Origin: JBBTCJ01 sp038043285
GTDB lineage: Bacteria; Planctomycetota; Phycisphaerae; UBA1845
Length of the DNA stretch: 62,449 nt
Direction of reading: 5' to 3'
Assembly (NCBI GenBank): GCA_038043285.1
Contig: JBBTCJ010000001.1
Span: 1 to 62,449 of the forward strand
The translations under genes were made by a program, and so were the position numbers. Of the stretch, positions 16,623 to 24,776 are shown piece by piece (position 1 is the first letter of the stretch; each line of letters opens with the position of its first letter). The notes beneath the pieces are model-generated. The model saw only the letters and a list, made by a program, of their open reading frames with translations. It searched no databases and was not told where the DNA came from.

Positions 16623-17180
16623 ATGTCCAGGCGCCGACGCAATCGGCAGGCTGAGCGTCGCTTGTCGGCGTTCACGCTCGTCGAGATGGTGATGGTGGTG
16701 ACGATCATCGGGATCATCGCCGCCATCGCGGTTCCGCGCATTTCCACCGTAGGTACCCGAGCTTCAGCGACCGCCCTGGAAGCCACGCTCGCCAACGTCC
16801 GAAAGGCCATCGACTGCTACTTCGCCGAGCACGGGAAGTTTCCCGGATATGATCCATCCACCAGCGTGGCTGATGGAAAGTATTTCGTGCAACAGCTCAC
16901 GATGTATACGGACGCGGCGGGGAAACCCAACGCCACGGCCGGCTCGAACTTTCCGTTTGGTCCGTACCTACGAGCGCCGTTTCCGCACAACCCGATGAAT
17001 CGGCTGGATACGGTGCACGTCCGGGCTACCCGCGCCGATCCCAATCCCGCGGGTGGTTCGGTGGGTTGGGTCGCGGTCCTGTCGACGGGCGACTTCGGCG
17101 TGAGCGCGACCGATCCGGACCTCGAGAAGATCGGGATCGTGACTCCAGAGGGGAAGTCGCGCGTTCTGGCGACGCAATAG
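16623..17180 (+). CDS. Pseudopilin, GspG-like
   Basis: A 185-residue prepilin. A leader with a strongly basic stretch precedes LSAFTLVEMVMVVTIIGIIAAIA (cleavage expected before F, Glu at +5), then the PRIST segment and a GspG-like helix (NVRKAIDCYFAEHGKFPGYD). The C-terminus has GWVAVLSTGDFGVSATDPD. It is a second GspG-type subunit in the same cluster as the one at 15572, so the two may be major and minor forms. It starts 39 nt after the small membrane protein. Confidence 0.88.
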   Translation: MSRRRRNRQAERRLSAFTLVEMVMVVTIIGIIAAIAVPRISTVGTRASATALEATLANVRKAIDCYFAEHGKFPGYDPSTSVADGKYFVQQLTMYTDAAGKPNATAGSNFPFGPYLRAPFPHNPMNRLDTVHVRATRADPNPAGGSVGWVAVLSTGDFGVSATDPDLEKIGIVTPEGKSRVLATQ

Positions 17181-17303
17181 TGATCGTTAGCGAGCGCAGC
17201 AATGAACGGGCGAGCCGCAATCATCCGTAGCTTTGGCAAGACCCGGAATATTCCACAAGCGCGCAACGTGTCAGCAAGCGCTTCCAACCTCGGAGCGGAG
17301 CGG

Positions 17304-17807
17304 ATGGCCTTGGCCGCCAGAGGGTTTTCGCTCGTCGAAATCGTAGCTGTCGTCGTCATCCTGGGCATTATCTCCGCCATGGCGGCCCCGCGCTATGCTC
17401 AATTTGTCGGCCGTCAACGAATCGAGGCCGCCGCTCGGCGGGTCGCCCTGGACATTGCTCTCGCACAGCGACAGGCGAAACTGACCGGCGCGGCCAGGTC
17501 GATCATTTTCGACGCGGTCGCGGATTCCTATCAGCTCCCCGGGGTGACCGACCTCGACCACCCTTCGCTTACCTACGGCGTGCAACTCTCGGCCGAACCG
17601 TACCGTGCGAACATCGTGTCGGCGACGTTTGGGGCCGACTCGACTCTCATTTTCGATGCCTTTGGCGCACCCGACAGCGACGGTAACGTCATCATCGCGG
17701 TGGGAGCCGCTCGACGGACGGTCAGCGTTTCCGCCGAAACCGGCGGCACGTCGATCATCGTCGGAATCCCCGGACCGTTGGGCGGACAGGGCGGGGGCGC
17801 GCAATGA
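17304..17807 (+). CDS. Pseudopilin, GspH-like
   Basis: A 167-residue prepilin that begins MALAARGFSLVEIVAVVVIL, so the leader is only about seven residues, and continues with the GspH/FimT-like helix RRVALDIALAQRQAKLTGAA. I chose ATG 17304 because CGGAGCGGAG lies just upstream; an in-frame ATG at 17202 would give a 41-residue leader. The C-terminal part is Gly-rich. Its stop overlaps the next start as ATGA. Confidence 0.85.
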   Translation: MALAARGFSLVEIVAVVVILGIISAMAAPRYAQFVGRQRIEAAARRVALDIALAQRQAKLTGAARSIIFDAVADSYQLPGVTDLDHPSLTYGVQLSAEPYRANIVSATFGADSTLIFDAFGAPDSDGNVIIAVGAARRTVSVSAETGGTSIIVGIPGPLGGQGGGAQ

Positions 17808-18919
17808 AACTTCATGATGCGAACCTGTGCAGGCGAAGAGCCTTCACGCTGGCGGAGTTGCTGGTCAGCATGGTGATTGTCTCGGTCCTGATGGGCGGGA
17901 TTGCTTCGGCCATCGTCGTCGCCAGCCGCAGCATCCCGGATTCGACGAGCGCCCCGGCAGTTATGCTCGAGGCGGCCAAGGATCTCCACATGATCTCCGC
18001 GGAACTTCAGACCGCCGCATCGGTGTCTGAGCGGCTCGCCAACGCCATGACGTTTACGGTCCCCGATCGCAACGGCGACGGAACGTCGGAAAAGCTCCGT
18101 TACGCCTGGTCCGGTACGGCGGGCGACCCGCTCACCCGACAGTACAATGATGGGACTGTCGTCAATGTGCTGGCCGACGTGCGGGAATTCGGCCTGACGT
18201 ACAACGCTCGTGTGACCTCGGCGACGACCACTCAGACGGTGACCAGCGAGACCGCGGAGAGCATCCTCGCGTCCTTTACCGGCTGGACCGGCGTGACCTA
18301 CACGGATTCTGCGACCGATCCAAGCCGCTGGGCATCGGAGTATTTTGAGATCAGCATTCCCGCAGACGCACAAGCCCTGCACGTCACTCGGGTTCAGCTC
18401 AAAATGAAGGGGTCGGCCACGTCGCCGGGGACGACGGTCACGGTGGCCCTTCACAAGTCCAATGGGGCCGGCAGCCCCGAGCCGCAGGCGACGCCGCTGG
18501 GAAGTCCCCTTACCGTTTCAAGCCCGACCTCCACACTGGCGCAATGGGTGAGCTTCTCGTTTCCCGACCTGGTTATCCCCAATCCCGCGGCTGACTATTG
18601 CCTGGTGGTCAGTGGATCCACGCTCGGGGCGGCGTATACGCAGTACCAGTACTCGAAGACCGGTCCGGCGGACGTGATGAAGTTTCTCTGGACGACGGAT
18701 TCCGGCGCGATCTGGAATCCCAAGACGACGCTTCGCGACCAGTACGAGATGCCGTTCTACGTCTATGGTTCGTTCCAGAAAACGACAACGCAGCAAGTGT
18801 CCAGCAGTCGCTATTTCCTGCAATCGGTCGGCATGAAGTTGCGTACGGGCGCCGACGCGACGACACGGGTCTCGACGGCCGGGCGCCTGCTCAACGAACC
18901 GGAGGTGGTTGGACCATGA
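17804..18919 (+). CDS. Prepilin-type minor subunit with large inserted domain (GspJ-like position)
   Basis: A 371-residue protein with prepilin signal RRAFTLAELLVSMVIVSVL. The first about 125 residues and the last about 70 look like a minor pseudopilin (GspJ-type order in the cluster). Between them lies an insertion (about 150-290) of mainly beta, Thr/Ser-rich sequence with the look of a secreted beta-sandwich. It is ATGA-coupled at both ends. Minor pseudopilins of this length are unusual and suggest that a tip subunit carries a binding domain; that role is inference. Confidence 0.8.
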   Translation: MKLHDANLCRRRAFTLAELLVSMVIVSVLMGGIASAIVVASRSIPDSTSAPAVMLEAAKDLHMISAELQTAASVSERLANAMTFTVPDRNGDGTSEKLRYAWSGTAGDPLTRQYNDGTVVNVLADVREFGLTYNARVTSATTTQTVTSETAESILASFTGWTGVTYTDSATDPSRWASEYFEISIPADAQALHVTRVQLKMKGSATSPGTTVTVALHKSNGAGSPEPQATPLGSPLTVSSPTSTLAQWVSFSFPDLVIPNPAADYCLVVSGSTLGAAYTQYQYSKTGPADVMKFLWTTDSGAIWNPKTTLRDQYEMPFYVYGSFQKTTTQQVSSSRYFLQSVGMKLRTGADATTRVSTAGRLLNEPEVVGP

Positions 18920-19470
18920 CGCGAAGGACGCTGTCCCGATCCGATCGTCGAATCGGATCCATGACGACGCTTTGTCGCGGATTCACGCTGGTCGAGTCGG
19001 CCATTTCCGTTGTGCTCGTCAGCGGTCTGCTGGTGGTGGCGCTGGACTTGGCCGGCGCGAGCGTGACCGGGCACGTCGCCGCCGCCGACCGCACTCGCGC
19101 CATGTTGCTCGGGCAGGAATTGATGACCGAGATCCTCAGTCAAGCCTACAAGGAGCCGATCGACACGCCGGTGTTCGGGACCGAGGGCAGCGAAGTTACG
19201 TTGACCCGATCTGGATTCGATGACGTGGACGACTACAACACCTGGGCCGCCACGCCGCCCCAAGCGAAGGACGGCACGCCCGACGCGACGCTTGTCGGGT
19301 GGAAGCGGATGGTTTCCGTCGAATGGGTCGATGCCCATGACCTTAGTTTGCAGGTAGGTGCAGAGCAGGGCGTCAAGCGAATCACCGTACGCGTGGCCAA
19401 GAACAATGTTGTCCTGGCGTCGCTGACTTCGTTTCGCACGTTCGGCGCGGGGAAGGCGGAGGGGCGGTGA
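18916..19470 (+). CDS. Minor pseudopilin, GspI-like
   Basis: A 184-residue prepilin-type protein with signal RGFTLVESAISVVLVSGLLV after an approximately 22-residue basic leader. The remainder (WKRMVSVEWVD..., then KRITVRVAKNN) has the shape of GspI/PilV-type minor subunits, which help initiate pseudopilus assembly. ATG 18916 overlaps the previous stop as ATGA; in-frame sequence further upstream is inside the previous gene and is rejected. A GTGA overlap joins it to the next gene. Confidence 0.83.
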   Translation: MTRRTLSRSDRRIGSMTTLCRGFTLVESAISVVLVSGLLVVALDLAGASVTGHVAAADRTRAMLLGQELMTEILSQAYKEPIDTPVFGTEGSEVTLTRSGFDDVDDYNTWAATPPQAKDGTPDATLVGWKRMVSVEWVDAHDLSLQVGAEQGVKRITVRVAKNNVVLASLTSFRTFGAGKAEGR

Positions 19471-20870
19471 TGAACCTCGCGCTTGAATGTGTTCGTCGCG
19501 CGTCTTCTACTGGCCAGCGGCAGGCTGCTCCCCTTGACGCGAAGTGTCAAGGGTCAGCCCGCGCGATGCGGTCCAGTCAACGGCGCGGCAGCGCCTATGT
19601 GGTCGTGCTGGGCACGGCCATGATCGTCAGCACCATCGGGCTGACGGCATTGCTGGCGCTTCGCGTCGAGCGACGAACCCAGGAGGACGACGGCGATCTG
19701 CTGAGCGCGAGGCTCAACGCCAAGGCCGCGATCGAGGTTGGGATGCAGCGGATTGTCGCCGACGCGAACTGGCGGACGACCTATCCCAGCGGCGTCTGGG
19801 AAGCGTCAAGGCGGATCGGAAGCGGCAGTTACACGCTCAGCGGCACGGACCCCGACGATGGTAGCCTCGCGGACATGGAGACCGATCCGGTGGTCCTCAC
19901 GGCGACCGCGACTTCCGGTCGCGCGAGCCACACGCTTCAGGTCACCCTTGCCGCACAGACCGTTCCCCTCGGCTGTCTTGGCGTGAGCCTGCACGCCAAC
20001 AACGACGTCTTTTTCACCAGTGCAACCGTACAGAGCAACCAGACGATCAGCGCCAACAACAGCGTAAGTTCAAATACTTCGACGGTCGCCGCCGCGGTGG
20101 AGGCCGTCAACGCGGTGAACGGGACCGGGTACACAGGAACGACGACCATCGGGGTCGCGCCGCGATCCGTTCCAAACCCCACGACAGTTTTCGACTACTA
20201 CAAGAGCAACGGAACGCCCATTGCAATCGCCTTGCTACCCCTGGTGGCTGGAGTGAGGACGATCGGCGAGACCCTGCTCAGCCCGGCGGCGAACCCGTTT
20301 GGACCGACCAATGCCGAAGGAATCTATGTCCTCGACTGCCAGAGCCAAATGCTCCACGTCCGCAACTCCCGGATTGTCGGGACGCTGGTGGTCCTCAACG
20401 CCGGCAGCGGATCCGCCGTGTACGGCTCCGTGAATTGGGAGCCTGCCGTGGCGAACTACCCGGCATTGATGGTGCAAGGAGCGATTAACCTCGTCTACAC
20501 GGCCACGGAATTGTCCGAGAGCGTTCTCGGCAAGAACCTCAACCCCGCCGGCACGCCTTACCTCGGGGCAAGCGACGTGGACACAACGGACACCTATCCC
20601 TCCAGGATCAAGGGGATCGTTTATGGCTCCGTGGACATTGGAACTTCGATCGGTTCGCTTCCGAGTGCACCATCCCCCAACGTGGCTGTTGCCCTCGACG
20701 GTGTACTCGTTGTAGGAGTGACGCTGAACTTCTCCAATCCAAGCCCGCCGGACGCGTTCAGCCTGTCGCTGACGTACCTCTCAACATTCTACGACGACCC
20801 ACCCCCCGGATTCCGCGAAGTCGTGAACATGGTCGTTCTTCCGGGGAGTTGGAAGCAGGTCGTCCCGTGA
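19467..20870 (+). CDS. PilX/GspK-like pilus assembly protein
   Basis: A 467-residue protein (from GTG 19467) with RRGSAYVVVLGTAMIVSTIG, the PilX/GspK-type N-terminal helix that lacks the classical FTLxE signal, followed by a long Ser/Thr/Asn-rich beta-type domain. The native start may be ATG 19566, which leaves a normal short leader. The 99 nt between the two starts contain a perfect 8-bp hairpin (19531-19538/19546-19553) just before that ATG. It closes the plus-strand cluster. Confidence 0.75.
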   Translation: MMNLALECVRRASSTGQRQAAPLDAKCQGSARAMRSSQRRGSAYVVVLGTAMIVSTIGLTALLALRVERRTQEDDGDLLSARLNAKAAIEVGMQRIVADANWRTTYPSGVWEASRRIGSGSYTLSGTDPDDGSLADMETDPVVLTATATSGRASHTLQVTLAAQTVPLGCLGVSLHANNDVFFTSATVQSNQTISANNSVSSNTSTVAAAVEAVNAVNGTGYTGTTTIGVAPRSVPNPTTVFDYYKSNGTPIAIALLPLVAGVRTIGETLLSPAANPFGPTNAEGIYVLDCQSQMLHVRNSRIVGTLVVLNAGSGSAVYGSVNWEPAVANYPALMVQGAINLVYTATELSESVLGKNLNPAGTPYLGASDVDTTDTYPSRIKGIVYGSVDIGTSIGSLPSAPSPNVAVALDGVLVVGVTLNFSNPSPPDAFSLSLTYLSTFYDDPPPGFREVVNMVVLPGSWKQVVP

Positions 20871-20917
20871 CGACGTTCTTTGAGGTCGAGGACGTTGCTG
20901 TGGCGCCGTAAGCAAAA

Positions 20918-20942
20918 AGGGCACGGACCTTACCCGTGCCCT
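20918..20942 (-). terminator. Rho-independent terminator of the exported-protein gene
   Basis: A 9-bp stem AGGGCACGG/CCGTGCCCT with a 7-nt loop is followed, on the minus strand, by a TTTTT run (plus-strand AAAAA at 20914-20918). It lies about 200 nt past the stop of the minus-strand gene ending at 21147. It may also end plus-strand transcripts of the pilus cluster, but no T tract lies on that side. Confidence 0.65.
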
Positions 20943-21031
20943 CTCAGGTCATCATGGGCGCCCCCGATAGGCGTATTGTTTGTATCCGTCCAGCGATCGC
21001 CACGTGGGCATTTTTTCGGGTCGCAGATGGA

Positions 21032-21105
21032 CCGCTCCCTCACGGTCGCGGCTCTGACAATAGACGACCCGCCGTTTGAACAGAGCCGCGACCGTGAGGG
21101 AGCGG
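21032..21105. repeat. Complete palindromic repeat, family A
   Basis: The most intact copy of the dispersed repeat: a 25-nt arm at 21032-21056 and its perfect reverse complement at 21081-21105, separated by 24 nt ending in GCCGTTTGAA. No open reading frame lies inside, so it is non-autonomous (REP- or MITE-like). Confidence 0.85.
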
Positions 21106-21146
21106 AGACTCGCCTACCTGCGCCATCAGGGGCGTTGGCGCACTAA

Positions 21147-21563
21147 CTAGTTGCAACTGGAACCGCTCGCCCGAAGCGTGTCGCCGGCGTCAATCTCGAA
21201 GTTCCAGTTGGCGTCCAACCACACTTCCATCGTCATGCACACCGTCCCGCCCCCGGTAATGTCCGTCGCGGCAAGCGTGTGTCCGCTCGCATTCCCGGAG
21301 GGGTTGGTGATCGTCGCCACGGCCCCGGTACCGATCCCGGACACGACAACGATGTACTGGGATCCGGGCGTAAAATCCGTAATCGCAACCTGAACCTCGG
21401 TGACCCCCAGTCCTGCGTTGTAGTTGGCAATCGCCATTCCGTCCGCCGTCGCCTTCTCCGGGGCATACGGCGTGACGGCGAAGACTTTGACCGCCTTGGC
21501 ATAAGCGAAGGAAGCCAAACCGCACAACGCCAACACGCACGCAACATGTCGCAACTTTCTCAT
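21147..21563 (-). CDS. Small exported protein, function unknown
   Basis: A 138-residue protein with a clear signal peptide (basic MRKLRH, hydrophobic core VACVLALCGLASF, cleavage near AYA-K). The mature part of about 115 residues is rich in Thr/Gly/Ala and looks all-beta; two Cys near the middle and end (VCMTMEVW and SSCN) could form a disulfide. WLDANWNFEIDAGD resembles Ca-binding dockerin-like or EF-type acidic loops, but too weakly to call. ATG 21563 follows a GGAGGTG site. It is monocistronic, between its own promoter (21653-21680) and terminator (20918-20942). I do not recognise the family. Confidence 0.75.
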   Translation of the reverse strand: MRKLRHVACVLALCGLASFAYAKAVKVFAVTPYAPEKATADGMAIANYNAGLGVTEVQVAITDFTPGSQYIVVVSGIGTGAVATITNPSGNASGHTLAATDITGGGTVCMTMEVWLDANWNFEIDAGDTLRASGSSCN

Positions 21564-21652
21564 GCCTGCACCTCCACGAGAGCTGAAATGGCGCCCGATG
21601 CGGGCCGTCGCCCGACGCGACGGTTGGGGATTCCGCATGTAGGCCGCGCTAG

Positions 21653-21680
21653 ATTACACGAATAATGTTAATGGAGTCAA
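21653..21680 (-). promoter_or_regulatory. Sigma70-type promoter of the small exported protein
   Basis: On the minus strand, TTGACT (21675-21680) and TGTAAT (21653-21658) are separated by 16 nt in a locally AT-rich island, about 85 nt before the start codon. This is the strongest sigma70-type match in the chromosomal part of the window. Confidence 0.65.
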
Positions 21681-22052
21681 TCAAAAAATGTCTCAATTTG
21701 ACGCCGCTGACTATCTATATTGCCAAGGTGCCCTGTGTTGCCGAAACTTGGGTGGTTTGGAGTCACACATGTCATGTTCTGGAACGCCATTTGAGGTTAG
21801 TTGCGCATGGGCGGGTGCTGGCGGGCGGTTGAAGACGAAGGGAGCGGGGTTCGTTCGCACGGGTTTCGCACCCGACCCGTTCGCCGCCCGAAGGCGTCAC
21901 AGACCCGTCAAAACCTGAGGCCGAAAACCAGCGTCACTGAGCCATGGGCTTAGCGGACGAAGCAGAGTCCCGCTGGCGCGAAAAGGGACACTAAGCGTCT
22001 TGAAACGAGTTGCACAGGGCCTTGAGCCTGCCTATCGTCCTGCAAGGGGACG
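21681..22052. other. Spacer before the VanZ-like gene
   Basis: No supportable gene. An ATG-initiated frame at 21688-21918 exists but has no ribosome binding site and no family-like content. The region runs from an AT-rich part at about 21660-21730 into ordinary GC-rich sequence. Confidence 0.4.
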
Positions 22053-23516
22053 ATGAGCATCCAACCGAGGCGATCTCTATTGCGTGGTTTGCGGGGCGAA
22101 GCGACCGCGCGACCAACCGATTTCGACCCAACCGGCGTCACGCCATCACTGCGATGGGGACTGTTGGTGTGGATCGTCGGCGTTGCCTATGGATCGCTCA
22201 TACCCTTCGACCTCCGATCCGGCGTTCTGGAGACCCTGTGGTCGGTGAGCCTATCGCGGATTGCGGTGATTGGGCCTCCGACGGTCGAGGACGTGGTGGT
22301 CAACCTGGCGGTGTATGCCCCGCTGGGGGTGCTGACGGCACTGGCGGCCGGGGGTCGGCATCGAATGCTGATGCTTATGTCGGGGGGCGCTCTCGGGGCG
22401 GTGGTGAGTCTCGGTCTTGAGCTGGCGCAGACGGCCATCGCGTCGCGCGTCGCGTCATGGGGCGACGTTTTCCTAAACGTTCTGGGCGTCCTGTTGGGGG
22501 TAGTCGGGACGCTCCATGCGGCTCCCTGGTTTCATCGGCTTGCAGCGCGGGCGCGAATCGGGCTGCGGTCGCGGCCATTTTCCGCGCTGGCGGCGGGTCT
22601 TACGCTGGGGCTGTTTCTCTATCACCTTGCTCCCTTTGATTTCGTGACCGATACCCAAGGGCTTCACCGGGGCTTCTTGCGGGCACGTTGGAACCTGTTT
22701 ACCGCCGCCGGGGACGGTTCGCTGGCCGCTCCGCTGAAGCCGTTGGTGCAGCAGCTTCGTGCGGCGGCATGGTTCAGTTTGCTTGGGTACCTGTTGGCGC
22801 TGGCAGGTCGCGAGGCCTGGCGGAGCGTCGGCGTCTCCCTGGCGTCGGCGATCAAACATGCAGGGGTTGTGGTGCTGCTCATCGAAACCCTGCAGATCTT
22901 CACGCAGTCGCACGTCTTTGATCTTGGAGCGATCGTCCTGCGGATCGGCGCGGCAGGGTTCGGCGCCTGGAGCGCGGTCTTTGTAGTGGACGCATTGACC
23001 GGTCCGGCGTGGCGCGTTCGGATTTCCGATGCCTTTCCGCTGCCGCTGGTCGGTCTGGTGGTTGCCGGTCAGTGCCTGCTGATGGTGGCGGAGACCTCCG
23101 GCGCAGGCGGATGGTCGCTCGTCGGTCTGACCTCGCTACGGTGGGGGAGGCTCCCTTTTGAGTCCGCGTGGAGGAGTTCGGCCGTCTCAGCCGTGCCGGA
23201 CCTTGTCGCGGAAGCAGCGGTGTACGGCGCGATGGCGTGGGGTATTGCCTCGCTCTTGAGTCGACTCGATCCAAGACAGGCGGATTGGCAGGCGGCCGGA
23301 ATCGTGGTGGTGCTGTGCGCGGGTTGCGAAGGCCTTACGGCAGGGTCGCGTGGTTCGGCGGTCGACCTCACGAACGTCATCATGGCGGCGTTCAGCGCCT
23401 CGGTCGTGGTGTGGGCTCGCGGGGCGCTGCGCGGGTTCCTCGGCGTGGCACCGCCGGCGACGGTTGCGACCTCGTCGAGCAACCGCCGGCTGGAGCGGGG
23501 GCCGCCGGTGAGCTAG
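22053..23516 (+). CDS. VanZ-like membrane protein with three repeated modules
   Basis: A 487-residue polytopic membrane protein. Residues about 35-150 match VanZ-like proteins: YGSLIPFD, then NLAVYAPLG, then LELAQ...RVASWGDVFLNVLG. The same three-part pattern appears again at about 185-315 (LAPFDF, WFSLLGYLL, IETLQIFTQSHVFD) and a third time in weaker form at about 330-465 (EAAVYGAMAW, then CEGLTAGSRGSAVDLTNV). VanZ proteins are associated with glycopeptide resistance and cell-surface phenotypes, but their biochemistry is unclear. ATG 22053 follows GGGGACG. The gene stands alone between an exported protein and the HtrA operon. Confidence 0.8.
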   Translation: MSIQPRRSLLRGLRGEATARPTDFDPTGVTPSLRWGLLVWIVGVAYGSLIPFDLRSGVLETLWSVSLSRIAVIGPPTVEDVVVNLAVYAPLGVLTALAAGGRHRMLMLMSGGALGAVVSLGLELAQTAIASRVASWGDVFLNVLGVLLGVVGTLHAAPWFHRLAARARIGLRSRPFSALAAGLTLGLFLYHLAPFDFVTDTQGLHRGFLRARWNLFTAAGDGSLAAPLKPLVQQLRAAAWFSLLGYLLALAGREAWRSVGVSLASAIKHAGVVVLLIETLQIFTQSHVFDLGAIVLRIGAAGFGAWSAVFVVDALTGPAWRVRISDAFPLPLVGLVVAGQCLLMVAETSGAGGWSLVGLTSLRWGRLPFESAWRSSAVSAVPDLVAEAAVYGAMAWGIASLLSRLDPRQADWQAAGIVVVLCAGCEGLTAGSRGSAVDLTNVIMAAFSASVVVWARGALRGFLGVAPPATVATSSSNRRLERGPPVS

Positions 23517-23540
23517 CGAACGCAGCAGGGGGTGTGCCGG

Positions 23541-24776
23541 CTATTCCCCATCGGAACCCGGGGTATCGGGCAACGGTTCAGCCGGGTCGAAAGGTTCAGT
23601 CAGGTCAGGCAGCGGACCGAGGTCCACGTTTCTGGCGAGGCGGACTTCCACACTAAACGCCGCGTCGTCGCGTTCCACGTCAAGGCGGACGAGTTCGCCC
23701 GCGGGGATCATGTACAGAGCCTGCACCAGGCTCCCGAAGTGACGGATGTCCTCGCCGTTGGCCCGCAGGATGCGGTCGCCGGGGATGACGCCGACTTCCA
23801 GAAGCGGGGACGGGTCGGCGATGTTTTGGATGACCACGGCCTTGGGTGACCGCGGATCGACAACGATACCAAGCCAGCCGCGATAGAACGATCGACCCTT
23901 GAGCAATTCCGCGGCGATGCTCTCCACCCGCTCCTTGGGCAGGGCGAAACCGATGCCGGCGTCGTAGAACTCGACGCCGGCCAGTTCTCCGGGACGCTGA
24001 GCCATCGGAACGCATATCCCCAGGACGCGACCTTGAAGATCGCATAGCGGACCGCCGTAGTTGGCCGGGCTGAGCTTTGCGTCCGTCTGGATGGCGTTGC
24101 CGTGCATGCGATTGAGCGCGCTGACGATCCCAACCGTGACGGCGGGACTGTCGCCGCCGAATCCCAACCCCAACGCGACGGCCCACTGCCCGACTTCAAT
24201 CTGATCGCGTGGCACCCACTCCGGTGGGGTCAGGCCGCCGGCGTCGATTTTGAGTAGTGCAAGTTTGCGAACCTGGTCCCGAGCGACGAGATCCGCGGCG
24301 AGTCGTCTGCCGTCGGCCAGGGTCACGGTGATCAGCGCCGGCTCACGGACGAAGTTGAAACTGCTGGCGAGGATGTATCCGTCGGGTCGAAAAACCAATC
24401 CGGTTGTCGGACCCTCGGCGACGACGAACTCGGAACCGGCAGTGTCGCGGAAAGGGAGCTGGGAGCGTTGCCTTGGGCGAGCTGGACCGCCCTGATCCTC
24501 CCCCTGGTCATCGTCGTCGAGGTTGGGCGTTGGCGCCTGGGGGTTGTCCGTGGGCTGGGCGCCGCCGACGGTGTCGATGCGCACCAGCGACGGGCGTAAC
24601 CGTTCCGCGATGCGTTGGAATTGCTGCTGCGTGGAGCGCAGCAGCGTCGCTTCGTCGCGGCCATCGGCGAAGACGCAACCTGCGCCGACCAGCAAGGCGA
24701 CGGCTGCAATCGCCGACCGGAGGTCGGAGGCGCGTTCGGATCGGGATGCGGTTTTCCGGTTGCGTTGAACGAGCAT
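23541..24776 (-). CDS. HtrA/DegP-like pseudoprotease
   Basis: A 411-residue exported trypsin-fold protein with a C-terminal PDZ domain (about 290-385, around GWLGIVVD and GVIPGDRILRANGEDI). An N-terminal signal-type helix (about 19-37) and an acidic/Pro linker (about 75-105) precede the protease-like domain. All three catalytic positions are changed: the HVV histidine aligns with F140 (ILASSFNFV), the aspartate with K171 (KLALLKI) and the nucleophile with Y240 (ANYGGPL). It should not cleave, but may bind substrates or regulate the active paralogue. It is the last gene of the operon, starting 1 nt after the previous stop. Confidence 0.87.
   Translation of the reverse strand: MLVQRNRKTASRSERASDLRSAIAAVALLVGAGCVFADGRDEATLLRSTQQQFQRIAERLRPSLVRIDTVGGAQPTDNPQAPTPNLDDDDQGEDQGGPARPRQRSQLPFRDTAGSEFVVAEGPTTGLVFRPDGYILASSFNFVREPALITVTLADGRRLAADLVARDQVRKLALLKIDAGGLTPPEWVPRDQIEVGQWAVALGLGFGGDSPAVTVGIVSALNRMHGNAIQTDAKLSPANYGGPLCDLQGRVLGICVPMAQRPGELAGVEFYDAGIGFALPKERVESIAAELLKGRSFYRGWLGIVVDPRSPKAVVIQNIADPSPLLEVGVIPGDRILRANGEDIRHFGSLVQALYMIPAGELVRLDVERDDAAFSVEVRLARNVDLGPLPDLTEPFDPAEPLPDTPGSDGE

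Noticed and set aside
21688..21918. A 76-codon frame in the gap before the VanZ-like gene
   Set aside because: No ribosome binding site, odd composition and no recognisable pattern.
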